Below, in pieces: positions 1 to 15,900 of a stretch of DNA of 64,000 nt (its first letter is position 1; each line of letters begins with the position of its first letter). A model generated the notes under the pieces. It was given only the letters and a program-made list of their open reading frames with translations, ran no database searches and was not told the origin of the DNA. The stretch is from Larimichthys crocea (Eukaryota; Chordata; Actinopteri; Sciaenidae): assembly GCF_000972845.2 (NCBI RefSeq), contig NC_040018.1, forward strand, positions 11,443,157-11,507,156, read 5' to 3'. Made by a program: the position numbers and the translations under genes.

Positions 1-3000
1 TTCATGTCAATGCTCTTTTTGACAGAACAGACAAATCCTGAAATGCTGTGACAGTTCATGCAACTAATTTCATGAATGTTTTATGACTTCATTACTTCAA
101 ATGTGAAAACACACATCATATTTTATTCAAAAAGGGAAATGCCACCAGCAAAAGCTAAAAAACAATATTCATGTTTCACACGTAAAGAAGGAAACTGAAG
201 AATAATGCAAAGAACTCAGTTTATTTACTAATGTAATAAAAACAATCTTAATACATTCATAGAATAGTTATAATTTAAATCCTATTTGTTTGAGTGAGAG
301 AAAAAACCATTAAACCCACAACATGACTCGACCCTGTTATTATAAAGTTATGGAGGATTTGGGAGGATCTTGGGTTTCTGGTTTTGTCCTAAGTGGGAAT
401 TTCCAAACCATAAATTGTGATGATTTAAAGTCTGCAGATCTTAATGTGGAATAACTGTCATCTAATTGAACCAAATTTAGTTTTTAAAAAGAGACATTAC
501 CCACGCGCTTCATCAAGTGAGTCTGAGCTAACTCTGCACACACAAAATCCAACAAAAATCATTTTGGCGGACAAAAAGATACAAAATAAAAGTTAATCAA
601 AATATTCTCCAGAGTTTTAAACAGCCAACTCTGACTGAGGAGGTTGTGAGATGTCTCCCAAGCTCATTATCAGAATAATTGTACAACAACGCCCAAGAAA
701 AGTACGCTTCACACTAATGAACACACTTAGCTTCATGTGACCGCAGTCGTCCATGCAGCACATTCATCATTTCATCAAAGAGACCATAAACAGATGAGCA
801 ATGCTGACTCCCTTCTCATTGAAGATTACTAGTGAGGCCAAGAGCAATTGACAGGAGCACTAATTACACTTTATACATGATTATGCAGTGTTACACAAAG
901 AATGCAAGCCTAGAAACAAAACAGAGTGCAGCTGAAAACCGATGAGAAAATTCACAGTGTAACCTCAGCGCTGTGGTCTGTGACTTCATGTGAGATCACT
1001 GCCTCTTAATTATTTCTATATTTAATCCTGTGGGATGTGTAGGTGTGGGTTTGTAAGATATGTAAGAGGAAGTGATGGAAAGAGCATTATCTTAAATGTG
1101 CTCTGAGAATAACTGGAATAACGTGTATTTCATTCGTCTGCAAAAGGTCTTAGTTTTACAAAGAAACACATTCCTCTAAAATGCTACTACATCATACAGT
1201 ATTGCTTTGAGAACACCCTGAAGGCATAATCTTTCTCCAAGTGACGTGATTTATGGTTTCTTCTCAGGGCCAATTTTTATAGAGTTGTAGGAAATAAAAA
1301 AACTCACTTTGGCAAACTCTCTATTCTGCTGACATTTGTTTTGCTGGTAAAACTTTCGAATACAGCCCACAAATGAAAGTGTGATTATTCAGTATATACA
1401 GCGACAGTGACAAACTTAAGGCCCGTGGGCCTGGAGAAAACGCAGGTTTTTTCATTCATTTGAGTGGCAGTAGTGTGTTTTGGCTGTGGGGTTGCCAAAG
1501 AAAATGCAGGGACCTGTGGCGGAGAAGTTGAGCCAGATTCAACCTTTTGACAGACACAACCCGACATCACGCTGCGGCTGCCCATTAGATGCTCCGATCG
1601 GTCAAAATGTCACTGGAACTGAAGCTATCCAGGTGGATTCATGGACTAAACTCTGATACTCTGCCTGTTGTGTTCTGGCTTTGTTTATTTCATGTACCAG
1701 CTTCTATGTCTGCTCACAATGTACACTGAAAAATAGAGACAGCAAGAAGTTTCCTTTAGTTAGTCTGGATGACAAGTGACCTGCTGACAATTTTCAAGGA
1801 AAAATAAATAAACTGATTCTGAGAGTCTTGGATTTTTTTTTGGTTTGTTTTGTTTCTACCAGTTCCTAAATGTTATTCATTCCCCTTGCCATTTACCTGA
1901 GAAATTGTATATTAGCCTATCAGTAATCTGTTCAGAAGCGGTAAACACACACCCGACCTGGACAGGGCGGCTACAGCCAAGGCAAATCACTGAAAATATG
2001 ACACAGATGCCTTATTACAGTGCTAATATGCATATACTGTACTATACTATCTGCTTTCTGCCTTGTAATACACTGGCAGATCACTTTTAAGTGTACGAAG
2101 CTTGAATAAAGATTAATTTATTCATTAACTATAAGTCCTTCGTATGTATGCTGTTAAACAAGGTGCCTCATTTTTCACTGTAATTAAAGTGTAGTTACTG
2201 GATACGCAGACTATAAAATATTATTCTTTTATTGTACTTATTCCCTTGGACCCGGTAAACTGGTAAATATGGTAAGTGTTTCATTTGGACCACAGTCAGT
2301 ATGTTTACACTGTAATTTGTAGGATGTAATCTAATCTGTACTATTTACAGCTACTCCTGATGAGAAATGATGATACTATTTCCTCCATCTCTCTGTCCCA
2401 GTTAGTTAGATTAGTTGGTTTGTTTGTTGTTGATGCAGCTCTGTGCTTCATGTGGAGTCAGCATTTCATTCCACGGCTGGGCTCTGTGCAGTTCTGCTTT
2501 GTTTGCCTCCTCGTTTTTTAATTTCACGGCTGTATGATTAACTTTCAGAGGCATTTCTGCACCAAATAATTTCTGTCCCACCACAATGTTGTCTGGAAAA
2601 CACCTGAATAAAGCATTACTGAGCACGTACAGTAAATGTCACCTGACTTGCGCACATACTCTGCATTCAGGAGGAGTTTAATTGTGTCCTTTGTGTTCAC
2701 ACTTTCCTGCTAATGGAAAGAAAAACCATTTGGCTACAGCCACACTGGTGATAAAATGTCTCCCACCTAAAGGAACTCCCAATGAGACACATTTCACCAA
2801 AACACATTTTCGTTGTATTCCTGCTGCTCTGAATTATGAATTGTATGTCACTAACATCTAGTCTGTAACAACTGAATGCACAAATGAGCACACTTATAAA
2901 TATTAATGAGCATTTTCACCCACACACTTATCATTAGGATATGAAAATAATTAGTAAAAAATCAAGTGAGGATGCCCTCTACTTATTAGGTGTTCTAAAC

Positions 3001-3673
3001 CTTTAGAATATAAAAAAATGCAAAGTGTTTTATGATATTTTTTTTACAGGGTCCCTTATAGGGTGTGTGCTGTAGACTGATCCATAAGCATCAATTCAAA
3101 CACCCACTCACAGCACAGAGAGAACGGAGCACTGTGCAATGGACCAACACGAAACCTAAAACCCCTCAATTTATCAAAGTGGCCCCACAAATCAATGTGG
3201 ATTACTTTGGGAGAAAGCATTGCTCATGTGGCAGTGCATTTCCATTACCACACAACAATATTGGCCTTTTGGGAGGCTGCGGTAATTTTGTCTATTGATC
3301 AAATCACAGCCAAAGATCAGATAACCGTGTCTTAGTTTAGGCAATAACTCAAATGTGGAGAAAAGGCAAAACAATCATCTCTGTGTGGGTAATAACATAT
3401 ACTGTATATATATACACACACACACACACACTCTGCACAAACGGACCCTGATCACACAATCACATCACCACAGAGGTCAGCGCAGACTCAGGTAACATAT
3501 TGTCAAATAATAAAGGGATTATCCCTGTAATCCAAATGGTGAACACCTCCACCACAGCAGTGGGTGTGACCTTGTCTGATGTCAGTGCCGCCTCCACTCT
3601 GCAGTGATGAGAAAACTTCAAACCATCTGTGAATTCTGATAAGCATGGTAATTTGAAATATGTACAGTATAAG

Positions 3674-3905
3674 CCTTAAAGGAATAGTCTGACATTTTAT
3701 TAAATATGTTTATTCACTTGCTGGCTAGATGAGAAGATTGATGCCACTCTTGTATCTGTCTGTTCAGCATAAAGGTGCAGCCAAGCAGCTGGTGAGCTTA
3801 GCCTAGCACACAGACTGGAAACAAGAAGAAACAGCCAGACCGGCTCTGTTGGAAAGTCATAAAATCCACCTCTAAGCACCTTTAAAGCACACTGATTAAC
3901 AACAT
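3674..3905. mobile_element. Old dispersed teleost repeat
   Basis: The block from cttaaaggaatagtctgaca to gcacctttaaagcacactg includes agatgagaagattgatgcca and agcttagcctagcacacagac, which I recognise as pieces of a very common fish interspersed repeat (usual form: TTAAAGGAATAGTTCGACAT, GTTAGCTTAGCTTAGC, GACTGGAAACA). The copy is diverged and non-coding. Recognition is from memory. Confidence 0.6.
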
Positions 3906-6900
3906 TTAACATTTGTTTAATGATAAAGAGAGGAATTGATGTAGCCCCTGGGTAATTTAATCTGTCCCTAAATATCCTTTAACCAGTTTTTCTTTTCCAA
4001 CATAACATTCAACATTCAAACCAACATTCATAACATTCAAATTTGTGCAGTTCTGAATAAATATGTTGCCATGATCCCATGTCTCCATCCATGTGGGTGT
4101 CATGTCTGACTGTGTGAGTGGACACAGGTGTGCAGAGCACCTCAACTCAGTCATCAAGACCTCTTTGAGTACTCTACTTCCACTCTGCTGGGTCATAGCG
4201 TCAGTCTACACTTCAAACACTTTTCATGTATTTTCAGTTCTTCCCCTTGCTGAACCCTGTCCTCAGTTTCCCTCACAGTCCCGTCTGCTCTGGTTACAGC
4301 CTCAGTCCCCAGCCACTTGTCTCGTCTCATATCCCTGCTTCCTTGCCCTGGATCCCAGCTTCCAGCTCAACCCTCACCCCCATGTTTCCAGCTACCAGAC
4401 CAAGCTTCCCCCACTACTGCATACCTTTTCCCTGCCTTCACATGAATACCTAATTTCTCTTCAATCCCTGTCTCCTGGACTGCCTCTGTAAAGTGCTTGT
4501 TTGCAGTTTCCTTGGTGAGGATGTGGTGTAGAGTACAACTACTGCTTATTATTATTATTATTATATTTAATTGGTTATGAGTAATGTCACTTTTCCTGTG
4601 TTATGATTGGCTATAGACTGTGAGGAGTTTGTGAGCTGAGAAAGCGTCTGGTATCGCTGAGATGAGATCAGGACAAAACAGAAAACAAAGATGAGAAATG
4701 TAGTGACTGCAAACCAGTCAAGAGCAGGGTTATGGACTGTGAGTAGGTCAGTAATATTAAAGGTCAACACAGTGGCATAGTTATAGTAGTAATCAGCGCT
4801 GGTCCTGGCCACATATGCGCCCTGGTATATATTAGTTTAATGTTTTATGAAAAGTCACTAGATTGCTATTTGCCTTATGTATTTATTTTAGCACAAATCT
4901 TTATTTCCTTAATGTCATTTCCTTAGGTTTATTTGTAGAGTGTTCTATGAGTCTGACTGGATATTAAGTAAATTTTAAACTACACCCTAAAAACAGAAAT
5001 AAGGATTTAAGGTATTCAATTGGGAAGTGAGTTTACAAGCCTAGAAACCATCTGTATTAAAGAGTATTATTGCTATGACTTCATCATTTTACATTTATAG
5101 TGATGAACATTTAAATGCCTGGATGAACATGTTTTTTTATGTCACATTTTCTTTACTACAGATGAAAACATTTCTACCGTCCTAAACAGATGATCAAGTC
5201 TCTCCTGGCCTGTGAACATTAATCCAGTGTTAACCACATTAAACCTCACAGTCATATCGAGTATGCACTACTCAAATATTCTCCACCTTGATATTTCATT
5301 CCCTAATACAAACACCACAGACTTCTCTGTGTTAAACTCGATTACAACTCAGGAAGAGTAGTCCTTGTGAAACCGCAGCGCAGCCTTGGATGAAACACAA
5401 GTCGATGACATGAAGAGAATCGATGCACTGAGCAATCCGCTGCTCTTAATTTAGACCCCTCAGACTGAGGCTGGGTGGAAACAAAAAGGTGGGCTTGTTG
5501 CTCACTGGAGAGCAAATTTCAAATGTTGCTCAAGAGAAACAGACAGCTACTGGGAATAAAAGAAAAAAAAAACACTGCTGTGGTGTTTGTGGATGTACGG
5601 ACATCATCTGACCTTGGAAAGTGACACAGCGGGGAGTGTGAAAGCCAGACACACACTGTGAGGTGGGGATACTAATAATGGGGGTCCTGTCAACACCTCT
5701 TACACCTCTTCTGTTATTCATCTCACACATTAACACACATTTGCTCCTCTCCACTTAAAAATCAGTTACAGTTTCAATGAGGAATAATTACGATGGATGT
5801 GGCCACAACGTGGAATAAAAAAGGGTCAGTCCGGCCTGTCTGTCACTGTCACTTTTCTTTCTTGTGCTGCTAAAAACACACTTTGTAACCTTTATATTCC
5901 AGGGATGGTGGTAAGAGGAAAAATTACCAGTATCAAACAGGCGACGCAGAAACCTGTGAAACACACAGAACGTGCGTAAACACACCATGCAGTGACAATA
6001 AGCTAAGACCTGTGATATTTATCTGCTGAACAAAGCCCGGTGTGTTGCTGTGCACAAGTTGTGTTGTGTAATTTGTCCTATTTGAGGAACACTGCAGTTC
6101 TGCACAGACAGATCCCAGATAAATGTGCTTTGACTAGTTGGATATTCTTGGTTTTAGTAAAATACAATATTTTAATCCCATGCAATATGATTAAATATTG
6201 GAAAAGCGCCAATCAGGGAAGGTGAAATAATCAAACTCTTTCACCACATTCTTTAGGTGATAATTACAAGCAACCACTTCGGACATATTATTCACATCAA
6301 GTGCCAAGAAACCATTAGCAAAATGGCTGCTAAGCAACCATCACTGACAGTTATATCTAAATAAAATCCAATATAAACACTAATACAATCAATTCATCTA
6401 ATTTAAAAAGAACTGTGCCGTTTGCAGTTGCTTTCTCTTGTTAACAAACTGCTGCTACGCCTATTTAACACAGGCTTTGTAAATGATGATAATGATAATG
6501 TGTGAACACAAAGTTGAGATAACGGGAGATTTTCCTGTCGTATCCTGCTGATGTGGAGGAAAACCCTCAGCTGGGTCAGATTTCTTCTGGTCTACACAGC
6601 ACACCCTGCTTAATTCTTCTTCATTAAAAACACTTTAGTCCAGTTGAGTTAAATGCAACATAAATTTACTGTAACTCAAAAAAAGATCAGAGTGCAAACA
6701 TGCCGAGTGATCTGTGGAGAAACTGACTTCCTCTCACAGCACATTCTCTTTTATGCCATTTCATATTCTCCTCCTATTGTGGAGCATGGCTATGATTCCC
6801 CTCCTATCACACCCACCTTTGATCTCACCCCCAACTTTATACACCATTACTTCTGCTTTCAGGTGGTTTTGGGTGCTCTCCAGCCATTTTCTGTTTAATG

Positions 6901-9900
6901 GTGTCAACCTGACCTTCTTCAAGGGAGTTTTCTGCAACTCTTTGAACACAGCGGTGTCTGGATTTCTCAGTCATGGCCTTGCATGTTCCAATTAAAAAAG
7001 CACACTCTCCGTTCTCTGACACCATTGTTTCTGTGCTACCACTTCTAAAAATAGAAATCATCTTTAATGCATAAGTATATGTTTATTACGTCCATATTAT
7101 ATCGATTATACAGATTATAATCCATGCAAGTGATTGGTTATACATTGCCTGTTATATCCCACATTCATACTGCATGAAGGGAGCATTATTCGAAAAATAG
7201 TACACATATAATTTTGACACAGATTCACAATATCTAAATCCATGCACCTTAAAAAAAGTTACCAACTTGAACTAGTTCTGATTGAAGGCCGCGGCTGGTG
7301 TAACGTTGCAGGGGGTTCGGTCCCCAGCAGTGGTTTTTCCAGCCTCATCAAACACAATTATCCGTTCACCGGTGAAGTGAACGAGTCCTTGTTGCAGCAC
7401 TAGTGACTCAGTCTGCTTCCGTCTACACCCTCCCCGAGACAGGTAGTGGGAGTTTGTAGCAACACTGCAGTGCAGACAGATGTGATCAAATTAAGATGTG
7501 GAACATGCTCAATTCTTACTGAGGCTTTATTGTGATGAAACTGTTTGTAGATCCGTTTTGCAGGACCGTACTGCTCATGTTTAAGCCACTTCACCAACGA
7601 CATGTTTCGACACTCAAAGGTTCAACTCTGCTCTGCCTTTTTCCTGACACTGTGACATTTTGATCACTTCCTCACTCGTCATGTTTCAAAGGGCTGCTGC
7701 CCCTCCATGTTTGAAACCCACGGCTCCTCTGTTGTTTTATAACTCCAACTGTTCAAAGACATCGACCACGTCATCCCCACATATACAGACCCTGACATGC
7801 TCTGAGGTCTCCTTTCATGTGTTCTGATCAACCCAATCCTGTTCACAACCAGATGAGCTACAATCTGTGTGATGTAATTATTTCCATATTATCTGCTAAT
7901 AACAACATGAGTGTAGATAAGACAGACAAACATGTCCTGCCATGCTCCACGTTGGGAGCCGAACACAAGCTTAAATCTCAGGCATCAAAGGCATCGCTTC
8001 TTCTTGTTATTCACCACTAAATTAACAGTAGCACTACTTCCTGCACTGGCACTCAACAATGACTAGATGTAAATCACGCTCTGCAGAATCATCCAGTGTG
8101 AACGTAAATCCTGGCACACTTCTAACAAGATGTCACTCATTTCGATCATGTTGCTGGGGGCAACCAACAAGTACCTCCCTGACATCACTAGTGAATAAGC
8201 TGTATAGGAGGAGCATGAGCAGAAAGAAACAGACATGACAGTGAGAAGAGTGAGTCATAGGAAGAAAAAAAAAAAAGCATCTCCAAAGATGGTACAGAAT
8301 ACAGACATGGCCTCACACTTATTATCCTGCCCAGGATCTGCAGAAAGTACAGGAGCTCCATGCACACAAACACATGTATAAACTAGACTTGTCAAAACAC
8401 GTTTTTTTTTGTTTTTTTGTTCTCCAGTGCCAACTAATGAGAAGGATACAGAGGCATGAGGCACAGCCAGACTCATTACTCCTCAGAAACACGTCTGTAA
8501 TTGACTTGAAGCAAAACATTTCACTCTGCCTCCTCCTCCTTCTTCTAACAGAAGTCACTCTTCTCTAAACCCTGTTCTTCCTTTGCCGTCATGTTACTCG
8601 TTCTCTCTCGCTTTCTCACAGCCGGTCTGTCATCTTCATGTGCTACATGCTCTCTCTCCCCCTTAAAGCTCATTTCAGCAGGCGAGAGAGGACCCACCCC
8701 CCTGATTCCCTGACCTCCACCAAATGATGCAGGCTGGCAACAAGCCATAGTAACGGTCCCCGGCTACCATAGTAACCAACCTTGATGAGGTCCTAATCAA
8801 AATAGACATTGAATAACAATAAAGCTTCTATTCTCGCAATTATAGATTAACTGTCATCATATCGAGATGCTTCCATTTCAATTCTGGGCCAGAAGCTCAC
8901 TTTCCTGGAGGACTACAGTGTGTTGCGGGTTTTCTGCGGGCTGTACAGAAGCAAGCGTGATGAGGAATCTTGAGCGGATTTATATAAAGCTGGTGGTTCG
9001 CACAGTGTCATGAAGCAACAAGTGATTTTCGAGGTGTGAGCCTTCTGTCTGATTGTCGTTGACCAATTTTCTTATTTTCTGTGATAAATGTTTCAAACTC
9101 TTTGGTGAAGACACTTATTTTATTACGACACCTACTGAAATATCTCTAGGTGCTGCAAGATGGAAAAATTATTTTTAAGTCTGCAACAGTTATATATATA
9201 ATAGTAAAGTCACACTAAAGAAGAAAACTTTAAAAACAAAAATATAGTATATGTCTAAAATGTTTTTCGATTTTTATCTGCAGAAACCTACAGAAAATTA
9301 CAAAATTACAAAATGAGACATTATGTACTAATTATGAAACATACACTGCATGCTTTGATGCATGGACACAATAGTAACTAACAATTATATCTAATTATCA
9401 TTATTCTGTTGATTCTTAATGAACTGTCCAATGCGGTGCCTTCACATTATTTGTTTTGCCTGACAGAGACAGTTCACAATGATTTCAAACAGAAAAAAGC
9501 AGCAAATCATCACAATGGAGGAGCGGGAATTAGAGAATGATTAATTGATTATCAGAGTAGTTGCTTATTAATTCTGTCGATAAGCTTATCTTTTCAGCTC
9601 TGAAACACACATATGCACACATCATGCAGGAGGCTCCTTGGCTTGGCCTTACAAATCACAGTGGGGGGTATTGATCAGTGCAAAAAGCTTATATCCAGCA
9701 TATTTTTAGATTTTGCACTGCAGCACTGTGGGAGTGATGGAGACCTGAGTACCTAATAAAGAAGAAAGTATTTGCTGATGTGGCTTTTGACAAAATCCAA
9801 TACAAAAGATGAAACCAGACAGAAAGAGGAAAATATGAAATATAAAATCAGGACAAGACATGCCCACAGATGTTGAGAAGAGAAATGAGACACAAGACAT

Positions 9901-12900
9901 GTAGTGTGTATATTTTAGGCTGAAATGGATTCTTCGGTTTGCCTGCTAAGGTTGTCAACCCAAAAACATTTCGTGCTCCTATGACAGACATGTGCACGCT
10001 CCTGAAATCTAAAAGTTAAATCCCACAGGCACTCAGACTCTTGGAGCCACAGCTGAAACACGGATCCTACTGAGATGTAACCTCGAGGGACAGAAGCAGG
10101 CAGCGAGTCGGATCAAAAAGAGTGTCGATTATGAGAGGGTGGGTGGGGGATGAGGCATGCTACCCAAGCTGAATTGATGCCAAAAGAAACACTCTGGAGC
10201 TGGAGAGGAAAAGGAGGGAGCTGGAATATCAACCTGAGGGAGGAGCTGATGGCTTGGAGGGGTGCCTCAGCAAACACCCACAGATTCCCATCATCCCCTG
10301 CAGCACCAGATTGAAATCAGCAGCAATGTCCCTGTTTATTTTGCATGAACCCCTTCCTCTTTTTCTCTCAAAGTAGATTTTTAAAAACCCAAACAGCAAA
10401 AAAAGAAAAAGAAAAATCAACTTGTGTTCAGAAAGAAAAAAAAAACTCCCACAATCCACTCCAGCCCCAGGGCAGTTTGAAATAAATGAGAGTTTAGTTC
10501 TGTTCCCCTCAGCAAAAAACAGTGGGCAAAAAAAAAAAAAAGATTTTTTCTCTCCACCAAAATCTGCAGCGTCATTCCGGTGCAGACAGCAAATACAGAC
10601 ACAGAAAGGTGTGAAAACGAAATGAGGACAGAATCTCATTTAGAGATCCACAATTTCTCTATCTAAAGAGGCAGTAAAGCCATTACTGTTACTTATCTAA
10701 TGATTATAAAGAAGAACTACAACAACTGAGGCAGAAAGAGGGACTCAGTCAAAGTGAAGGTGAAGTTAAGAAGCAGAAAGATGAACCTCAGCTCAGAGAG
10801 AGAGAGAATATTATTCCCTCCTGTCTTTTCTGGAGGCTTTCGCTCTTATTAAACTCCCACCGAGGCTCCTCTAAAAGACAGGTGTGTTAGACTGTCAGAT
10901 CAATCAGTCCTCCACTTTGTTCTCTGCTTCTGTCTTTTTTTCTTCTGTCTCTCGTGCTCATGCGAGGACATGCATATACACAAGTCCTTGGAAAACATCG
11001 AAAGATTAACCGTTTGGCTCGTCTCGCCTCGTCCCATCTGTATTGATGAGACAACGGGAGCAGCAGGAAACCACGAGGAAATGCATCACGCAGGCGATTA
11101 CCAGTGAAAAATGACTTTAAGATTATGCTGCCAGACTCTGCCAGGAGGACACCATGGTGGCTACATTACAGGTGACAAATCTGATCACTGTTATACATTG
11201 AATGATTGTGTATGTGTGTGTGTGTGTGTGTGGTGACCCTTTGTACACTATTAACTGCTGTTAAAGGTTTGACCTTCGACCTGGAAAATTTATCACTGAG
11301 GCTCATTCATCCAAACAGACCGATTTCATCCTCCTCCCTCATCCTTTCATCCTTGTTACTCACCTCCAACGTGAAATTGGTGTATTTTTTCCTAATACTG
11401 TGCTGTTCTCATTGTATTTCAGATGATACTGAGAGTCTGGATGTAGCCTCCAGATTAGCAGCTCTTCCACTAGCTTCTTTGATTCAATGAAATGTCTCAT
11501 TTTGTCTCATTTTTTTCATCTGATTTCCTAAAAAAAGTGACACGTTCTTGGTGTTTAAGGCCTCAGTGCGCTTTGTTTCTACTTTAATATCAACCAAAGC
11601 TCTCTTTCAAACATTTTAAAGCCAAAAAAGCATCTGCGCCACTCGCCTCTCTCCGTCCTGCCATTGCTTATGTTATGTTTAAAGATTAACAAATCCATTC
11701 TCACAGCTCCAGCAACTCAAAGTCTGTTTAAACTGTGAACTTTTCAATCAGTCTTTGCTGAAAACTTAAGAAACTGAAATATCAAATACATAACAATATT
11801 ACATCCTGCTGGGCTGCGGATTTGTTTGTCAATGTGATTTTGAAGTTCAGCTCTCTATTTCAAATGTGTTTTTCTGTACACAGACTAAAAGTTACATTCT
11901 TCTAATGCTGAAAAAGCAAGCAGTGTTTATATGAGAGCTAAAAATCCTCTCTCCATCTGTCTTTAGGCTCTTGAGCCATCTTTCTTTGCACCTGATTAAC
12001 CTCAGATTTCGGGAACATTGGTCGGCTACTTTCTGGGGGAGTGGGAGACAAATATAAATATAAATATATAAAATAGATGTTGTTGTGTGCGCTCTCTTCT
12101 TCCCCTGCTTCCTTTTACAGAGTCGATAAACATCTCTGTGGGCTGCCTTCAAACAGATAAAGTTGGTACTGTCTATGATCAACCTTCATGTATACTTTAG
12201 CTCCACATGGAAACACAAGCACACATTCACGTCCTCCTGCCCTGCCCTCCCACATGTGTACACAGATAAAAGCACCATCCAACACAACACGGTGGCTAAT
12301 CATAGAACAAAAGGAGGCTCCAGTCAGCAGGCTTTCCCATTGATCAGCTACAGAAGGCAGAGGGGAGGGACGGCTGTCGGCTTTGTTGAACCAGGAAGAA
12401 GTCACAGCTCAATAACAGGTAGAGGAAAGAAGTCAAACACATCAACAAAGCTCCGTCTGTCTGTCTGATATGAGACTTTAACACTGATGATGGCCTGTTG
12501 CAGCACGCCACTGAAAAGCTCTTTATTTTTTTTGAAAAACAATCTCCACAGATTAAAGCCAGGAAGAGGAAGCAGGTGTCTGTCCCCTCACTGGAAAACA
12601 AAACTTCTCATTCAATCCAAATAAAAGATGAGCCTGCTTCATAAATCTTCTCTTTCTTGTCGGATTTGACAGGAACACAATAGCAGAATACATGTAAACA
12701 CAGGTGTTGTACAGTTGCAGCACCCTGTGACACCCTCATCTGATAAACCAACAACAGGACGACTGAATCTCATGACAGGCATTCGCCTCTGGTCATTTTC
12801 TGTCTCCCTCGCTGCTCTGTTTCTCTTCGTTCTGGTTTTCCCCCCTCTGCCAGCTCAATTCAACCCTGTTGGCCTTTTCTATTCAACAGTCTGCAGGCAG

Positions 12901-15900
12901 ACCTCCTGGCGGCCGGGTCGAGGCTGTTTCTAAAGAAGTGCAGCATCAAGCATTCTGTCAGACACATCCCGAACTGTGGGTCAGGCTAAAATAAAGACAC
13001 ACTACAAAAAAGAGCAGGCAGGGGACAGAAAAGGTGGATTATGAGAGAGATCTGTGACATATGCATAAACATATACAGTATATCATGCAATGAACTTTTT
13101 TTTTTTCCACAAACACATGACCGCCACCCAGTTCAGGCCTCAAAAAGGTCCAGTAAAAATAAACCCAGTAAATCCAACAGCTTTCATCATACATCAACCA
13201 GCTTCACTCTTCAAACATCAAAATGATGCATAATGGAGGCCGTTTGTGTTTTGGATGTGCAGGCGTTTGGGTGTGTGCGCGCACACATGAAAGTGTCTGT
13301 GAATACAAAGAGGGCGGACACGCAGAGATGTTATGTGTGTGAGCATATCTGTGAGCACAGATATGTGTTTGATCATTCTGGGATATTTATGATCTCCTTC
13401 AGACACGTTTTAAGACACAGAAATACTGGAATTATAATTTGTGTCTTCATAAACACGTCATTTGTTACGTTAACGTTCTATCCTTCATCTACTTCAAAAT
13501 ACAGAATCTATAGGCAAATGATGTTAATCAAAACAAGTCAGTCCTGAGGCCTTTCATTTGGTCGTTCTTTATTTTTCATTTTAAATTCCTCCATCCATTT
13601 CCTCCTCTGTCACTTCATCTCTGCCATGATGTCTGTAGAGACAGGTGAGCCTAGTTCTGCTGCCCATTTGCCTGAAATCCTCCTGTGCCAATGCTGTCCT
13701 AACACTGAGGTGTCACAGCGCTGACACTCTGGTGTTCTGACCTCAAAGTCTAAGCTAACTAACTAGACTCTGTAGATCACTTTGAGTTGAGGCAGAGCAG
13801 CCCAAAGATATCAGACGGAAAACCAGGAAACAATTTATCCATGAAATATGAAACATTTTCACCAAAACCAGTGAAATAGTTGGAGAAAGTTACATAGTGC
13901 AAGAAGGAATGAAAAACATGCACACACAGCTCATACAATGCTACAGTTTCCAAACAACCCTGAACACCTCATTTTGATTAGCCCTACACTCCTGCAACGT
14001 GCTGATGTCAACATGTTACACTCTTCGTCTCATTCAACACGTCTGCGAAGTGTGATGTTAGCAGGTGTTCAGACCAGAATTAGTGTTAAAATAAGCACTG
14101 CTCTGCGTTGGTGTGAACATGTTGCTTCAGGTAGTGACAAGAACAGTCATAGCCGGGCCTATTCAATCCTGTACGGTGCAAGACAGGACATAAGAACATC
14201 AGAAAGTTGTCATGGCAACAATCATTTAACCATAGCTGGATGAAAAGAATATTATACGGCAGCTATCTTTATCATCGATTAGTCATTCAGGTACATTTCC
14301 TGCCAAAACTTGATGGGTTCAGCTCCTAAAATGTGGGAATTTGCCACTTTTTATGATAGTAAAATTAAAACTTGGAGGTTCTGGACTAATGTATTTAACA
14401 ATGTCACCTTGTGCTCCATCATAATGAGCAAACCAAACAATGAATCGAGACATTAAGAGAGTTGCAGCCCTGATATCACGTGATAAACAACAGAACTACA
14501 TTCTTGTGCACCGATTTGGTTGACCACCACAGGTCTCTGCAAGGTCAGCTGTTCTGGATTGTTGAACTGAGAAGCTGCATGTACTAACACATGACTATAA
14601 TTAGTGTGAACACGGTCTCAGTGTGGTGCTGTGTTTTTTTCTTTTCTTTTGACATATCTTCAACATACATACAACCCCAACATTCATCTTTTGTCTTCTA
14701 CATTTCACTGATGACTGCTTTGTCAGCCAAGCACAGTACAATGCTTCTTTGCAAGACTTCTTTTTGCTTCATTAGGTATGGGTAGCTAGCAAAGAGAGGG
14801 GAAAAAAGGAAGGGGGCGGCATGTAACAAAGGGACTTTGTTAACAAATATAACAAAGGTTTTAACACAGCACAGACAGAAGAAGCTCAGATCATCTTGTT
14901 CTTAGTGTTGAACATGGATCACGAAACAACCCACAAATATCAGACGAGTGGATGGAGGACTAAGATGAGGCCGAAAGTCTGGATTCATCTCCAGTGTGCA
15001 ACAGCAAAGACTACAGAGACAGGGAATTAAGTGAAGTTGACAGGTTGAAATATTAGAGCCTCGCACAAACACTGTGTACTGTATGTGTGTGTCATGTGTG
15101 TTTGATGAAGTGGCAGCAAGGACAAACTGTTCTCTTCACTATTATGGTGTCCACTGGTAGCACTGGAGTGGGAGGGTGGATGCACTGGAGGGTCCTCAGA
15201 GTAATAAGTAGCAGCAGGCTGAGTGCCTACTTACTTATTATGGAAAGGTGCAGCAGGAAAGTGAATTACAACTGTTCAGCGACACCTCGGGATGGACTGA
15301 GCGCTAAAACTGCATGACATCATCATACCACATGACTGCTTTACAAACAGGAGTGAGGTCACTGCTGAGATGTTAGACGTTAGACCAAGAGGTCAAGTAA
15401 AAGTGAAGGTAAACACCCGTCTGATGATTGATGGAATCCTTCTAATTAGCTGATCAATATAAGATTTAAGACAGGCCGTGAGTCCAGCCAAGAGTGGCCT
15501 GGTCTGAGAGCATGTGTGCTGAACACACTGTCCATTTAAATTAAATTGACAAGATGAGTAAAGCAGCTGAGGAGCCCAAGCCTCTATTGACAGCAGGGAA
15601 AAAATGGCTGCATCAAAACAAGCCCAGGGGAGAGTCATTTGTTGCTGGATGGTCATCGAATCTTAAGATAGTACGGCTGCTGGACAACCCTGTGATGCTG
15701 TTATGTCATGTACAGTTGTGACTTAAACACTCTGATAAACCAATAGTAAGATGAAAACAGCTTTCTCACTGACCACAGCATTGTTACTTACTCATTGTTC
15801 AAGACTTCAACAACATTTCAACACTGTGAGAAGCGCAAACTGGGTAAATAAAACCAAAACTATTGCATGCAACCTCCGTGGCTTTGAAATTAAACCTTTG

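Noticed and set aside
4093..4491. A 132-codon Pro/Ser/Leu-rich plus-strand frame
   Set aside because: The sequence is pyrimidine-rich and ends at a TTA microsatellite. It has no recognisable domain, no splice context and no codon bias, so it is more likely an old repeat tail than a gene.
6714..7061. Overlapping open frames at 6.7-7.1 kb
   Set aside because: I looked for a retroelement or an entrep2 exon here. There is no reverse transcriptase or membrane-protein motif and no consistent splice sites.
7290..7330. tRNA-like T arm (gggggttcggtcccc)
   Set aside because: The box B-like sequence has no matching A box, D arm or acceptor stem upstream; at most a decayed tRNA-derived SINE fragment.
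10229..10639. A 136-codon minus-strand frame rich in Phe
   Set aside because: It is produced by several A runs on the plus strand (poly-Phe/Lys), with no conserved motif and no match to ENTREP exons.
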